Origin: an uncultured Clostridium sp.
Lineage (GTDB): Bacteria; Bacillota; Clostridia; TANB77; CAG-508
DNA: 37,435 bases
NCBI GenBank assembly: GCA_947245515.1
Contig: CAMXQV010000012.1
Location: 1 to 37,435, forward strand
Direction: 5' to 3'
Shown one piece after another: positions 17,047-24,953 of the stretch. The translations under genes and the position numbers were made by a program. Numbering within the stretch: the first letter of the stretch is position 1; every line of letters begins with the position of its first letter. The notes under the pieces are model-generated. The model had not been told where the DNA came from and did no database searches. It worked only from the letters and a program-made list of their open reading frames with translations.

Positions 17047-17841
17047 TTAAGTGTTTTTACTTCTTTTTCTTTTTTGTTTATATTTATCCATCTTTTTATT
17101 TAATATTTGTGTTGTTTCGTTTGTATTAATATCTGGAAAGGCTTTTTTTAATCTATATACATATCTATATAAATGAATTATTATACGATTTCTTTTCTTT
17201 TTTAATTGTTCAATTACTTCTTTTATACTTTCTACTGACGTTACTTTATTTTTTTCTCTTTTTATTGCTTTTAGCTCTTTTAATTTTTCTTTTATTTCCT
17301 TATTTAATTGTTCTATTCTTTCTAAGGCAGCTTTCATACTTTTTACTTTAATAATACTTATTACTATGTCAACTGCCATTATGATTAATAAAATAAAGAT
17401 TATATAATATAAAAGAGTTTTATCTACTCTTGAGACAATACTAAATATAGATGGATGAATATATTTTACAAATATTACTCCTAAGATTCCCCAACATGTT
17501 GAGTTGACTAAACAAATCCTACCCTGAAAATTGAATTTTTGATCAGAGTAATCCCAATATTTCGTTTTGAATATTTTTTCTAGCAATACTCCTACTATAT
17601 ATTCCCAAATTGTTAATATTATAATTGATATAAAAAATAATAACACTGGCTTATTTTGAAAGCTGTCTAAAAATATGAGCATTATTATTGCTCCTATTCC
17701 ATAAATAGGACATACTGGTCCATATAGAAAACCTGTATTTATTAACTTTTTTTCACATATGGTTCTAACAATTGATTCCATTATCCACCCTAGAAATGAA
17801 TATATTAGAAAGTATGTTAGTATTTCTAAAATAACATCCAT
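17047..17841 (-). CDS. Membrane protein, putative ABC transporter permease-type (PF06541)
   Basis: A 264-residue membrane protein. The N-terminal half has about four to five hydrophobic segments, including YFLIYSFLGWIMES and TGFLYGPVCPIYGIGAI, signatures of the family annotated as putative ABC transporter permease (CmpB type). The C-terminal third (about 175-264) is a basic, Lys/Arg-rich coiled-coil-like cytosolic tail. No ATPase partner is adjacent, so the transport role is nominal and the true function unknown. The start is ATG behind AAAGGGG. It lies 83 nt downstream of the repeat protein gene, with a strong hairpin in the gap. Confidence 0.8.
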   Translation of the reverse strand: MDVILEILTYFLIYSFLGWIMESIVRTICEKKLINTGFLYGPVCPIYGIGAIIMLIFLDSFQNKPVLLFFISIIILTIWEYIVGVLLEKIFKTKYWDYSDQKFNFQGRICLVNSTCWGILGVIFVKYIHPSIFSIVSRVDKTLLYYIIFILLIIMAVDIVISIIKVKSMKAALERIEQLNKEIKEKLKELKAIKREKNKVTSVESIKEVIEQLKKKRNRIIIHLYRYVYRLKKAFPDINTNETTQILNKKMDKYKQKRKRSKNT

Positions 17842-17885
17842 ATTGAATCCCCTTTAATATAGTTCTTTTTGGTTATTAATAATTG

Positions 17886-17919
17886 AACCTCCTACTAAAC
17901 TTTATAGTAGTAGGAGGTT
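17886..17919. terminator. Strong 12-bp hairpin between two minus-strand genes
   Basis: AACCTCCTACTA (17886-17897) pairs perfectly with TAGTAGGAGGTT (17908-17919). The T-rich tail (AGTTTTTATTT) is on the plus-strand side, although both neighbouring genes are on the minus strand. As a terminator it works best for plus-strand transcripts; on minus-strand transcripts it may be an RNA-stability element. Confidence 0.5.
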
Positions 17920-17924
17920 AGTTT

Positions 17925-18842
17925 TTATTTATTTACTAGTACTTTTGATGTTTCACTTATATCATTTACATTGTATACTCTTATTTCTAGTCTATTTTCT
18001 CCATCATGTAGTGGATATGGATATTCTATTTCTTTTCTTCCATCTAAGTTTAACATGTATCTTTCGTCTTCGTTTATTATGAATTCTATTTTAGATAGTC
18101 CTTGCTCGTCTGTTGCATGTATTATAAAGTTTTCTCCTCCATCTGTTGTTACTTCTACTTTTGGTTTTGTTACTCCATTTACTTCTTGTGTTCTTGTTTC
18201 TGTTTTGTTATTCTTATCTACTACTATTACTGTTAAGGTGTGTAATCCTTTTGGAATTTCTATTTTTTGGTCTATACTTGTATTGTTAATATCTATTTTT
18301 ATTTCTTCTTCATTATCCCATCTGTAGGTCAAATATGATAGTTCTTCTTTTCCTTCTGCTGTTATTTTTAGATTGTTTCCTTCTACTTCAAAGTCTATTT
18401 TGATGTCTCCTTCTAAAGTATAATTTTTCTGATATTTTGCTTCTTGTCCATTTATGTCAGTTACTATTACATTTAATGTGTTGGTTCCTACTGGTATTGT
18501 TATTGCTTGCTCAAAGTTTTTACTTCCATTACATTGTGTTTCTATGATTTCTTCATTATTCCAATAATATCCAAATTTTGATAATTGTTTTGTATGTTCT
18601 ACTTTTACTATTACTTCTTCTCCTGTTGGTTCTTCTATATGAATTGTTGGCTTTATGTGTGTTGCTGATATTTTTGTTTTTTGATATATAGAATAGATCC
18701 CTGTTCCAATCATACATGCTCCAAAAATCATTATTACTATTGCAAAAAATTTTAATAAAGTTGGTATTTCTATTGTTGATTTTTTCTTTTTTTCTGGCTG
18801 TTGGATATTTGTAGGTTGCTCTATACTTAATATTTGATTCAT
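17925..18842 (-). CDS. Membrane-anchored protein with Ig-like repeats, unknown function
   Basis: A 305-residue protein with a short cytosolic N-terminus, one transmembrane segment (about residues 30-52) and an extracytoplasmic part built from about three repeats of roughly 80 residues. Each repeat shows the pattern beta strands, then a YxW-D/N-NEE turn, then a strand ending in TLNVIVTD or TLTVIVVD-like words, as in bacterial Ig-like or cadherin-like modules. No enzyme motif is seen. The start is ATG behind AGAGGTG, with a SigA-type promoter at 18871-18899. A surface or cell-wall-binding role is inferred from architecture only. Confidence 0.75.
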   Translation of the reverse strand: MNQILSIEQPTNIQQPEKKKKSTIEIPTLLKFFAIVIMIFGACMIGTGIYSIYQKTKISATHIKPTIHIEEPTGEEVIVKVEHTKQLSKFGYYWNNEEIIETQCNGSKNFEQAITIPVGTNTLNVIVTDINGQEAKYQKNYTLEGDIKIDFEVEGNNLKITAEGKEELSYLTYRWDNEEEIKIDINNTSIDQKIEIPKGLHTLTVIVVDKNNKTETRTQEVNGVTKPKVEVTTDGGENFIIHATDEQGLSKIEFIINEDERYMLNLDGRKEIEYPYPLHDGENRLEIRVYNVNDISETSKVLVNK

Positions 18843-18870
18843 TTTTTCACCTCTTTTGTTTTTCTTTTGA

Positions 18871-18899
18871 ATTATAACATAGCAAAGTTGAATTGTAAA
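18871..18899 (-). promoter_or_regulatory. SigA-type promoter for the repeat protein gene
   Basis: On the minus strand TTTACA (18899-18894), a 17-nt spacer and TATAAT (18876-18871), about 30 nt upstream of the start codon. The rest of 18900-19130 is AT-rich with no gene. Confidence 0.7.
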
Positions 18900-19129
18900 T
18901 ATTTTTATCGAATTTAAATTTTTTATATTACTTTTATAAATATATTTTGTTTTTTTATTTTTATTACTTATATTATGTACTTTTATTTATTTCTTATTAA
19001 CGGTATTTTTTATGAAATTTTTTGTTATTTTAAAAATTATAAAATATTATAATTCTATTAAATTTATTATAAGAAATTATTTAAAAATATATTTAGTTAC
19101 CTTTAATCTGTATACAAGGTATTTATATA

Positions 19130-19165
19130 ATAAAATCGCAAGCCTTTTATATATGTGGCTTGCGA
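19130..19165 (-). terminator. Terminator of the rpsF-ssb-rpsR operon
   Basis: TCGCAAGCC (19136-19144) pairs with GGCTTGCGA (19157-19165). On the minus strand it is followed by TTTTATTATA, 18 nt after the rpsR stop codon. Confidence 0.85.
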
Positions 19166-19183
19166 GTATTTTTATGTATTAAA

Positions 19184-19459
19184 TTAGTTTTGTGTATATG
19201 GTAAAATAGCAATGTGTCTTGCTCTTTTTACTGCTATTGTAATATCTCTTTGATGTTTTGCACAAGCACCTGTTGTTCTTCTTGGTAAGATTTTACCTTT
19301 ATCATTTACAAATTTCTTTAATTGGTCTATGTTTTTATAATCTAATTCAAAGTTCTTGTCGCTACATAATAAGCATACTTTTTTTCTTTGTTTTCTAAAT
19401 CTTGGATTATAATCTTCATCATAATTTTTATTTTTTCTATTTTGTTTTTTATCTGACAT
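19184..19459 (-). CDS. rpsR: 30S ribosomal protein S18
   Basis: A 91-residue protein of the small-subunit platform that binds next to S6. The typical core is clear: a Cys-containing stretch near residue 30 ([15 protein letters not shown]), then [20 protein letters not shown] and [20 protein letters not shown] toward the C-terminus. The N-terminal 25 residues are basic and Asn/Lys-rich, as is common in Firmicutes. It is the last gene of the conserved rpsF-ssb-rpsR unit, 24 nt after ssb, and is followed by a strong terminator. Confidence 0.97.
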   Translation of the reverse strand: MSDKKQNRKNKNYDEDYNPRFRKQRKKVCLLCSDKNFELDYKNIDQLKKFVNDKGKILPRRTTGACAKHQRDITIAVKRARHIAILPYTQN

Positions 19460-19483
19460 TTTACTTTCCCCCTCTCTTTATTC

Positions 19484-19915
19484 TTAAAATGGTAGGTCAT
19501 CACTTGAAGATACTTCGAAATCTGATCCCATATTACCTGGTGCAGTATTTCCAAAGGCCTTGTCAAAAGAGTTTTCTTCTCCTTCTCTTTTGCTATCTGC
19601 AAAGTACGCTTCTTCTGCTACAACCTCTGTAATATAGTGTTTTGTTCCTTGGTCATCATCCCATGTTCTTGTTTGTATTCTTCCTATGACACCTACTTGT
19701 TGACCTTTCTTAAAGTATTTGCTACAAAATTCGCCTAATTTACTCCATGCTACTATGTTTATAAAGTCTGCTTGTCTTTCTTCTCCCTGTCTTATAAATC
19801 TTCTATTGACTGCTAAGCTGAAGGATGCAACTAACGTATTGTTTGTTTGTGTGTATCTTACTTCTGGATCTCTTGTTAATCTTCCCATTAATATTACTTT
19901 GTTCATTTTTTTCAC
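19484..19915 (-). CDS. ssb: Single-stranded DNA-binding protein
   Basis: A 143-residue OB-fold protein that coats single-stranded DNA in replication, repair and recombination. It shows the canonical start MNKVILMGRLTRDPEVR (after one extra Met-Lys), the internal FINIVAWSKLGEFCSKYFKKG and the acidic C-terminal tip ending DDLPF, which recruits partner proteins. The linker is short, giving a compact SSB. It lies between rpsF and rpsR in the usual bacterial order, with 77 nt to rpsF, and is probably expressed from the rpsF promoter. The start is ATG behind AAAGGTG. Confidence 0.97.
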   Translation of the reverse strand: MKKMNKVILMGRLTRDPEVRYTQTNNTLVASFSLAVNRRFIRQGEERQADFINIVAWSKLGEFCSKYFKKGQQVGVIGRIQTRTWDDDQGTKHYITEVVAEEAYFADSKREGEENSFDKAFGNTAPGNMGSDFEVSSSDDLPF

Positions 19916-19992
19916 CTTTCTTTACTCTAAATAAAGGCCCCTTCTTTATTTGATTTTTTCCTTTTATTTTCTAATTTGTTTCTAAAAGTTGT

Positions 19993-20280
19993 TTATTTTT
20001 TTACTACGATAAATTTTATTATGTCATCTGTAATTCTATAAACTCTTTCTAGTTCTGTTATTGAATCTGGCTTCGCTTCAAAGTTGAATAACATATAGGT
20101 AGCTTCGTTAAATTTTTTAATTTCATAAGCTAATTTTCTTTTTCCCATGTTTTCTACTTTTTCTACTTTTCCATTTTCATTTATTAACCCAGTGAATTTG
20201 TCTTCTAATGCTTTTAGACCTACTTCGTCTAAATTTGGATTAACAATGATAACACTTTCGTATTTATTCATTATTTTCAC
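19993..20280 (-). CDS. rpsF: 30S ribosomal protein S6
   Basis: A 95-residue small-subunit protein that pairs with S18. It begins MKIMNKYESVIIVNPNLDE (the second Met may be the true start) and contains the central motif MGKRKLAYEIKKFNEATYML, followed by ELERVYRITDDIIKFIVVK, all typical of S6. A strong ribosome binding site (GGGAGGTG) precedes it. It is the first gene of the operon with ssb and rpsR, with its own promoter at 20358-20386. The leader between promoter and gene contains an AT-only hairpin. I did not recognise a classical S6-S18 binding leader. Confidence 0.97.
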   Translation of the reverse strand: MKIMNKYESVIIVNPNLDEVGLKALEDKFTGLINENGKVEKVENMGKRKLAYEIKKFNEATYMLFNFEAKPDSITELERVYRITDDIIKFIVVKK

Positions 20281-20357
20281 CTCCCTTTGGATATATAACC
20301 TACATTCTTTCTTGTAAGTAGAGATTAAAAAATATGTTTATATTTTTTAACCTTGAT

Positions 20358-20386
20358 ATTTTACCATATTCTTTTATGTTTTGCAA
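20358..20386 (-). promoter_or_regulatory. SigA-type promoter of the rpsF operon
   Basis: On the minus strand TTGCAA (20386-20381), a 17-nt spacer and TAAAAT (20363-20358), giving a leader of about 70 nt before rpsF. Confidence 0.75.
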
Positions 20387-20393
20387 GTTTTTA

Positions 20394-20422
20394 TTTACTT
20401 TTTATGTAAGTTGTGTTATAAT
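20394..20422 (+). promoter_or_regulatory. Promoter for the DUF4364 gene
   Basis: TTTACT (20394-20399), a 17-nt spacer and TATAAT (20417-20422), about 30 nt upstream of the start codon. It diverges from the rpsF promoter, with the -35 boxes about 8 nt apart. Confidence 0.65.
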
Positions 20423-20452
20423 AACTAAAAATCAAAGTGAGGAGTGCTATTT

Positions 20453-20998
20453 ATGAATTCCAAATTAAATAATACTACTACTTTGGCTGAAAATAAAGTG
20501 TTAATATTATATATATTAATTAAGCTAAATAGAGAAATTAAACAAGATGATTTGTTTCAAATAATAACCTCAATAAATGAAATAAATTATTTTTATTTTA
20601 AACAAGTATTAACAGATTTAATCGATTCCAAATTAGTAGGTAGTTATACAAAGGAAAAAGAATCAGTAATAAAGATAACAACCGAAGGAATAAATGCATA
20701 TACACTTACAGAAGATGTATTACCTGGAATTATAAAACTAAAAGCAGATAATACTTTTGAAAAAGAATTTCATTCAATAGAACAACAAGCATCTGTTATT
20801 GCTGAATTTATACCAAGAGATGAAAATAATTATACTATAAAATGTAAAATAGTAGAAAAAAATGAAACCATTTTTGAAGTAAAAACCTTTGTAGGAACAA
20901 GAGAAATGGCTAAAAGAATCGTAGATAATTGGAATACAAATGCAAATAAAATTTACCCTAAAATTTTAAATTTATTATTAGAAGACGAAAAAAATTAA
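20453..20998 (+). CDS. DUF4364 family protein
   Basis: A 181-residue protein of a family confined mainly to Clostridia. The N-terminal 75 residues look like a winged helix-turn-helix (LAENKVLILYILIKLNREI, then YFKQVLTDLIDSKLVGSY and IKITTEGINAY). The C-terminal half is an alpha/beta domain of unknown role. A regulator is the usual guess, but I know of no tested function. I placed the start at the ATG at 20453, which has GTGAGGAG 8 nt upstream; an in-frame GTG at 20444 overlaps that site and is unlikely. It is the only plus-strand gene in this part of the window, with its own promoter and terminator. Confidence 0.85.
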   Translation: MNSKLNNTTTLAENKVLILYILIKLNREIKQDDLFQIITSINEINYFYFKQVLTDLIDSKLVGSYTKEKESVIKITTEGINAYTLTEDVLPGIIKLKADNTFEKEFHSIEQQASVIAEFIPRDENNYTIKCKIVEKNETIFEVKTFVGTREMAKRIVDNWNTNANKIYPKILNLLLEDEKN

Positions 20999-20999
20999 A

Positions 21000-21033
21000 G
21001 TGTCAAAAAATATTAATTTTGGCACCTTTTTAT
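21000..21033 (+). terminator. Terminator of the DUF4364 gene
   Basis: GTGTCAAAA pairs with TTTTGGCAC (21000-21025, one wobble), followed by CTTTTTATTT, immediately after the stop codon. Confidence 0.85.
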
Positions 21034-21055
21034 TTCTTCCCACAACTTTTGTTTT

Positions 21056-21745
21056 TTATCTAAAAATACAAATTATACAGAAAGTAATATTCTTAATAAA
21101 AATACTTAAAAATAAATTATAATTGATACATTTTATTCCAAGGTTATTTATTTCATCAAAACCCTTTATTAATTTTTTACTTTCTTCAATCGATGATATC
21201 TTCTTTTCTTCAATATATTCTTTAGCTAAATATCTAGCCTTAATCATTGCATCATTTTCTAAATACATTCTGACCATAAAATAAATTAATCCTAAAAAAG
21301 TTAATATAGCTAAAAACATGGTTTTATATGGAAGATATTTTATTAATGCTAAAATGCAAATTGCTAAATAAAAAATTATATAAAAATTTGAAAAATAAAA
21401 ATTAAATAATAATAATTTTCTATCTTGCACTGAATGTAGGCATTCATGTGCAATCGTCTGAATTCTCGTATATGTATCTTTAATATTTGCTATTATAATT
21501 TTATTTGTTATTGCAATATATAAACTTGAATTACTTTCTTTGTTTTCTTCAATTTTAACCTTTTCATTTTTTAATTTTTTTAAATATTCCTTACATAATT
21601 CTATATTGTCAGGATACTTTTTAGCGATTTCATCTAGTTCTTCATTTTTTCCTAATTCTTTTATTTCTTTTATTTTGTAACAAAAAATAGATTTTAAAAT
21701 TAAAGTTAATACTAAAAATATTATTAGCAAAATTATAGATTCCAT
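21056..21745 (-). CDS. Membrane zinc metallopeptidase-like protein
   Basis: A protein of about 229 residues. It begins with a hydrophobic segment (MESIILLIIFLVLTLILKSI), then a soluble stretch containing HECLHSVQ, an HExxH zinc-protease motif, near residue 105, followed by two or three more membrane segments. This matches the general plan of small clostridial membrane-embedded metallopeptidases (YugP-like or related), but I cannot name the family with certainty. The start was set at the ATG at 21745 because AAAGGAAG sits just upstream; the frame is open six codons further. It follows the YlbF gene by about 50 nt, with a perfect hairpin between. Its substrate is unknown. Confidence 0.7.
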   Translation of the reverse strand: MESIILLIIFLVLTLILKSIFCYKIKEIKELGKNEELDEIAKKYPDNIELCKEYLKKLKNEKVKIEENKESNSSLYIAITNKIIIANIKDTYTRIQTIAHECLHSVQDRKLLLFNFYFSNFYIIFYLAICILALIKYLPYKTMFLAILTFLGLIYFMVRMYLENDAMIKARYLAKEYIEEKKISSIEESKKLIKGFDEINNLGIKCINYNLFLSIFIKNITFCIICIFR

Positions 21746-21769
21746 ACTACTTCCTTTCACCATTTTTTT

Positions 21770-21791
21770 AAGCTGATGAAATCATCAGCTT
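21770..21791. repeat. Perfect inverted repeat between ylbF-like and peptidase genes
   Basis: AAGCTGATGA and TCATCAGCTT form a 22-nt near-continuous palindrome. No T-run follows on the minus strand (it is followed by A residues), so it does not look like an intrinsic terminator for the genes here. It could be an operator or an RNA-processing hairpin. Confidence 0.5.
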
Positions 21792-21796
21792 ATTAC

Positions 21797-22132
21797 TTAT
21801 TGTATAACATCTTTTATAGCTTCACCAATAATTTTGTTTACATCTGCTATCACTAAATTGAATTTTGTTTCTGCATCAAAAAATCTTTTTGCTTCCTCAT
21901 TTTGTATTAATTCTATATAAAGTTGTTGTATCTTTTTTTCACCTTCTTCATTATGTTTGCCTGTTTGCATTACTTCAATTTGCAAATTGTATCTTAATTT
22001 TTCAAATTCTTTTATTTTATTCTTTATTTCTGTATTTAGACTTATTGCTTCTTTTGCCATTTTATAATTTATATACTCTTCTGATTGTTTAATTTCTTGT
22101 GCCAATTTATTTGCTGTATCATATATTATCAT
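21797..22132 (-). CDS. YlbF family regulator
   Basis: A 111-residue, almost wholly helical protein of the YlbF/YmcA (Com_YlbF) family. The pattern MIIYDTANKLAQEIKQSEEY, then IKEFEKLRYNLQIEVMQTGK and EAKRFFDAETKFNLVIADVN, is typical. In B. subtilis YlbF, YmcA and YaaT form a complex that acts with RNase Y in mRNA processing and affects competence, biofilm and sporulation. Whether this copy is the orthologue or a paralogue cannot be told. The start is ATG behind AAGGAGAG. It follows the DUF3048 gene by 17 nt, so both are probably co-transcribed. Confidence 0.85.
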   Translation of the reverse strand: MIIYDTANKLAQEIKQSEEYINYKMAKEAISLNTEIKNKIKEFEKLRYNLQIEVMQTGKHNEEGEKKIQQLYIELIQNEEAKRFFDAETKFNLVIADVNKIIGEAIKDVIQ

Positions 22133-22149
22133 TTTGTTTTCTCTCCTTA

Positions 22150-23256
22150 TTATATATTATTTTTTGAAGTAATATTTTTACTATTTTCAGTATTATTTTT
22201 TTCTGCTTCAATTTTTATTTTTGCATCTGTAGGACAAATCTGTACAAAGGTATTTCCATTATTTATTTCTATTTCTTTTCCATTTAAATCTTTATATTTT
22301 GTTTTTTCATTTCTTGCATTTTTTGTACATTTAATTTTTATTGCTTTTCCATTTGTAATATAATATCCATCAAAGGTACCAATATTTTTTAAACCTTGTC
22401 TTCCTTTTTTCTCTGTATCAGTTAAAGTGTAATTATCACATAATGTTATTATTATGTTTTTTGTTGTAATTGTTTCACCAGTAACCCAATCTTTTTGTTC
22501 TATTTTTCTTGCATATCTCTCATAAACTTGCTTTTCTTTATTGTAGGTATATTTTACTGTTTGAAGATTTGAGTGTGGTATTGTTACTGTTGTTGCTTCT
22601 TCTCCTTCTTCAAGATTAATTTCGTCTGTTGCATATTTTAATACACTTTCTTTTGATGATGTTGTATTGTATTTTTTCTTTTTGGCAGATTCCAAGATTT
22701 TTTCTGTACTTGTTACTGCATTATGTGGAGAGTTTTTGTCTTTAACTCTCCAAAATGTGACTCCATCTTCATAAATTCCATTTACATTGTTTATATTATA
22801 TTTCTTTATGTCAGATTCCGCTTGTGGGCTTTGTCCAAAATGTGTGTATATTGCATCATTTTCCATTACATAGTCTATAAAGTAGTGCCTTGCACTTCTT
22901 ACTGGTCCGATTTTGTCAACATTTGCTCCTTTTAATAATGCCATTAGTCGTGTTTCTCCACCTTCTGCTATTATTTCATATACCATATATGCTTCTTGAA
23001 TAGCAGCTTGTGGCCATGCCTCCTTATGATTATCTATCATTATTGCTATTGGTCTATCCTTACCACTAAATATAGTTTCTTTTTTTTCGCTTAGACCTGC
23101 TGTTACTATATTATTTTCCATTTCTTCTTTATTACTTATTGTTCTAACTTCTTCCTTATCTTTACCTTTTATTAATTTATTTACTAAAATTATCCCAGCT
23201 ATTAAAATTATTATTGCCAATAAAATAATTACTATTTTTACTCTGCTTCTTTTCAT
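22150..23256 (-). CDS. DUF3048 domain protein (YerB-like), membrane-anchored
   Basis: A 368-residue protein with an N-terminal membrane anchor (about residues 7-27) and no lipobox Cys, so it is anchored rather than lipidated. The outer part is a DUF3048 domain: RPIAIMIDNHKEAWPQAAIQ, then YEIIAEGGETRLMALLKG, KIGPVRSARHYFIDYVMEND, IYTHFGQSPQA and NSPHNAVTS. The C-terminal 35 residues are Lys/Asn-rich low complexity. B. subtilis YerB is the named relative, with no settled biochemical role; involvement in the cell envelope or spore is often assumed. ATG behind AAAGGAG. It follows ybeY closely (12 nt). Confidence 0.88.
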   Translation of the reverse strand: MKRSRVKIVIILLAIIILIAGIILVNKLIKGKDKEEVRTISNKEEMENNIVTAGLSEKKETIFSGKDRPIAIMIDNHKEAWPQAAIQEAYMVYEIIAEGGETRLMALLKGANVDKIGPVRSARHYFIDYVMENDAIYTHFGQSPQAESDIKKYNINNVNGIYEDGVTFWRVKDKNSPHNAVTSTEKILESAKKKKYNTTSSKESVLKYATDEINLEEGEEATTVTIPHSNLQTVKYTYNKEKQVYERYARKIEQKDWVTGETITTKNIIITLCDNYTLTDTEKKGRQGLKNIGTFDGYYITNGKAIKIKCTKNARNEKTKYKDLNGKEIEINNGNTFVQICPTDAKIKIEAEKNNTENSKNITSKNNI

Positions 23257-23268
23257 AGTTTTACTCCT

Positions 23269-23742
23269 TTAATCTCTTTTTATATTTAAGTCCTTTAGAA
23301 TTTTGTCTTCCTTGGCTCTCATAATTTTTTTATCTTCTTCTTTAATGTGATCATATCCCATTAGATGATAAAAACCATGTACAACCATATAACTTAATTC
23401 TCTTTCAAAACTATGTTCATATTCTTTGGCTTGTTCTTCAACTTTTTCTATTGATATTATTATGTCTCCTAATATATCTTCATGTTCATAAGCTTCTTCT
23501 TCTATTTTAGCTTCTAATTCTTCCTTTTCAAACATTGGAAAAGAAAGTACATCTGTTGCTCTATCTATCTTACGATATTGTTTGTTAATTTTTTGTATGT
23601 TTTTTGACGTTGTTAAAGTTATTGTAAGGTTTAATTTTGAAGTTGTTATTTTTTCTTCTTCAAAGCATTTTGATAATACTTTCTCTATTATTTTATTATA
23701 TTCTTCTTTTTTTTCTATTTCTTCATATATTATTTCATACAT
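23269..23742 (-). CDS. ybeY: Endoribonuclease YbeY (rRNA maturation)
   Basis: A zinc-dependent endoribonuclease of about 157 residues used in 16S rRNA 3'-end maturation and ribosome quality control. The signature metal-binding motif is complete: HGFYHLMGYDH near residue 118, preceded by LGDIIISIEKV, and RATDVLSFPMF in the middle. The start was set at the ATG at 23742 (MYEIIYEEIEKK), with AAGGAAG 9 nt upstream at the end of the preceding gene. The stop of that gene (TAA) ends at 23744, so the two are almost fused and probably translationally coupled. The usual upstream neighbour phoH is absent. Confidence 0.95.
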   Translation of the reverse strand: MYEIIYEEIEKKEEYNKIIEKVLSKCFEEEKITTSKLNLTITLTTSKNIQKINKQYRKIDRATDVLSFPMFEKEELEAKIEEEAYEHEDILGDIIISIEKVEEQAKEYEHSFERELSYMVVHGFYHLMGYDHIKEEDKKIMRAKEDKILKDLNIKRD

Positions 23743-23743
23743 C

Positions 23744-24940
23744 TTATGCAACTTCCTTAATTTTTATGTATTTTCCCTTTGATTTATAGGTATTTTTTAT
23801 TACTTTACTTGCTCCATAATCTATTAATTTCCTTTTGTAGTATTTTGTTATTTGACTATAATCTATTTTTTCATTTTGTATTTTTTTGATATCATTTTTT
23901 ATGAATAGTATTTCTTTTTGCTTGATGTATTCTATGAAGTCTGTTTCTTTTAGCTTTCCTATTTCTTTATATTTATTCCAGAATTCTTTATATTCTTCTC
24001 TCTCTTTTGCTGAGTCCCAATATACTTTTGTTGATAATAATTTCACATTGTAATCTTCTATTAAATTTATTAGCATAGAATATGCTTTTTCTCTTCTTGT
24101 AGCTATTTTTGTATCTTGTACTAGACTTCTTGCATCTTTTAATAATTTTTCATAACATTGTTCTGCAACTATTAGTGGCAAACTATGTGTAAATAATTTT
24201 CTACTTATTCCAAGTAGTATCATATTTTTTTCTATTATATCTCTTGTGTCTAATTTACCTACTGTATACGCTTCATATTTTTCGTATTCTTTTGCTATTT
24301 CTTTTAGGTTTTCTTCATTAATTTTGACTGATAGTATATTTTGTATATAATCTTCTAGTGTGTGAAAGATTTTTGTATATATCCATTCTTTTGTTGAATC
24401 ATATATATTTGTGTGATCTGCTATTTTTATTGAGTAGTTCTTTAGTATTGCTTTGTATAAGGTATCCATTTTCGCTATGTAAAATTTACTGTATTTTTGT
24501 TTTAATTTTTCTTTTTCTCCAATTTTTATACCTTCATAGTCAAGTTCTAATAAATATTTTTGTTTTCTGTATTTGTATTCAATATATTCATGTTCTTTTA
24601 GACTTGTAACTTCATAATATTTTGATAGCGCATTTTTTTCAAATTCTGTTGCTGTTTCATTTTTTACTTTTTTATATATTGAATCCATTACATATTTGTC
24701 TAGTGATGCTAAATAGGTTTCATATGCTGAGTCATATTTTTTTTCTAGTTCTTCACTGTCATAATTTTCGTTGTCCATTTGGTAATTTTCAAAGGCTTTT
24801 ATTACATTATTTCTTTTCATGGAAATTAACATTCCATTTATTCCTATTTTGGTAGGTATTAATAGTTTTGTTAATGTGTTTGTTATTTTATTAAAAAAGG
24901 TTTTGTCTGCTCCAGTTATTCTTAAACTTCTTTCTTCCAT
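23744..24940 (-). CDS. Conserved-position hypothetical protein between yqfD and ybeY
   Basis: A 398-residue soluble protein, Lys/Glu/Tyr-rich and predicted largely helical by eye, with no signal peptide, membrane segment or catalytic motif I recognise. The start was chosen at the ATG of MEERSLRITGADKTFF, which has GAAGGG about 9 nt upstream; the frame is open into the end of yqfD. The gene overlaps or abuts both neighbours (yqfD stop at 24954, ybeY start at 23742), so it belongs to the same operon. In B. subtilis this interval holds phoH and the 7TM-HD gene yqfF, but nothing here resembles an ATP-binding loop. Its role is unknown; sporulation or RNA metabolism would fit the company it keeps. 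Confidence 0.75.
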   Translation of the reverse strand: MEERSLRITGADKTFFNKITNTLTKLLIPTKIGINGMLISMKRNNVIKAFENYQMDNENYDSEELEKKYDSAYETYLASLDKYVMDSIYKKVKNETATEFEKNALSKYYEVTSLKEHEYIEYKYRKQKYLLELDYEGIKIGEKEKLKQKYSKFYIAKMDTLYKAILKNYSIKIADHTNIYDSTKEWIYTKIFHTLEDYIQNILSVKINEENLKEIAKEYEKYEAYTVGKLDTRDIIEKNMILLGISRKLFTHSLPLIVAEQCYEKLLKDARSLVQDTKIATRREKAYSMLINLIEDYNVKLLSTKVYWDSAKEREEYKEFWNKYKEIGKLKETDFIEYIKQKEILFIKNDIKKIQNEKIDYSQITKYYKRKLIDYGASKVIKNTYKSKGKYIKIKEVA

Positions 24941-24953
24941 TTTAATCATCCCT

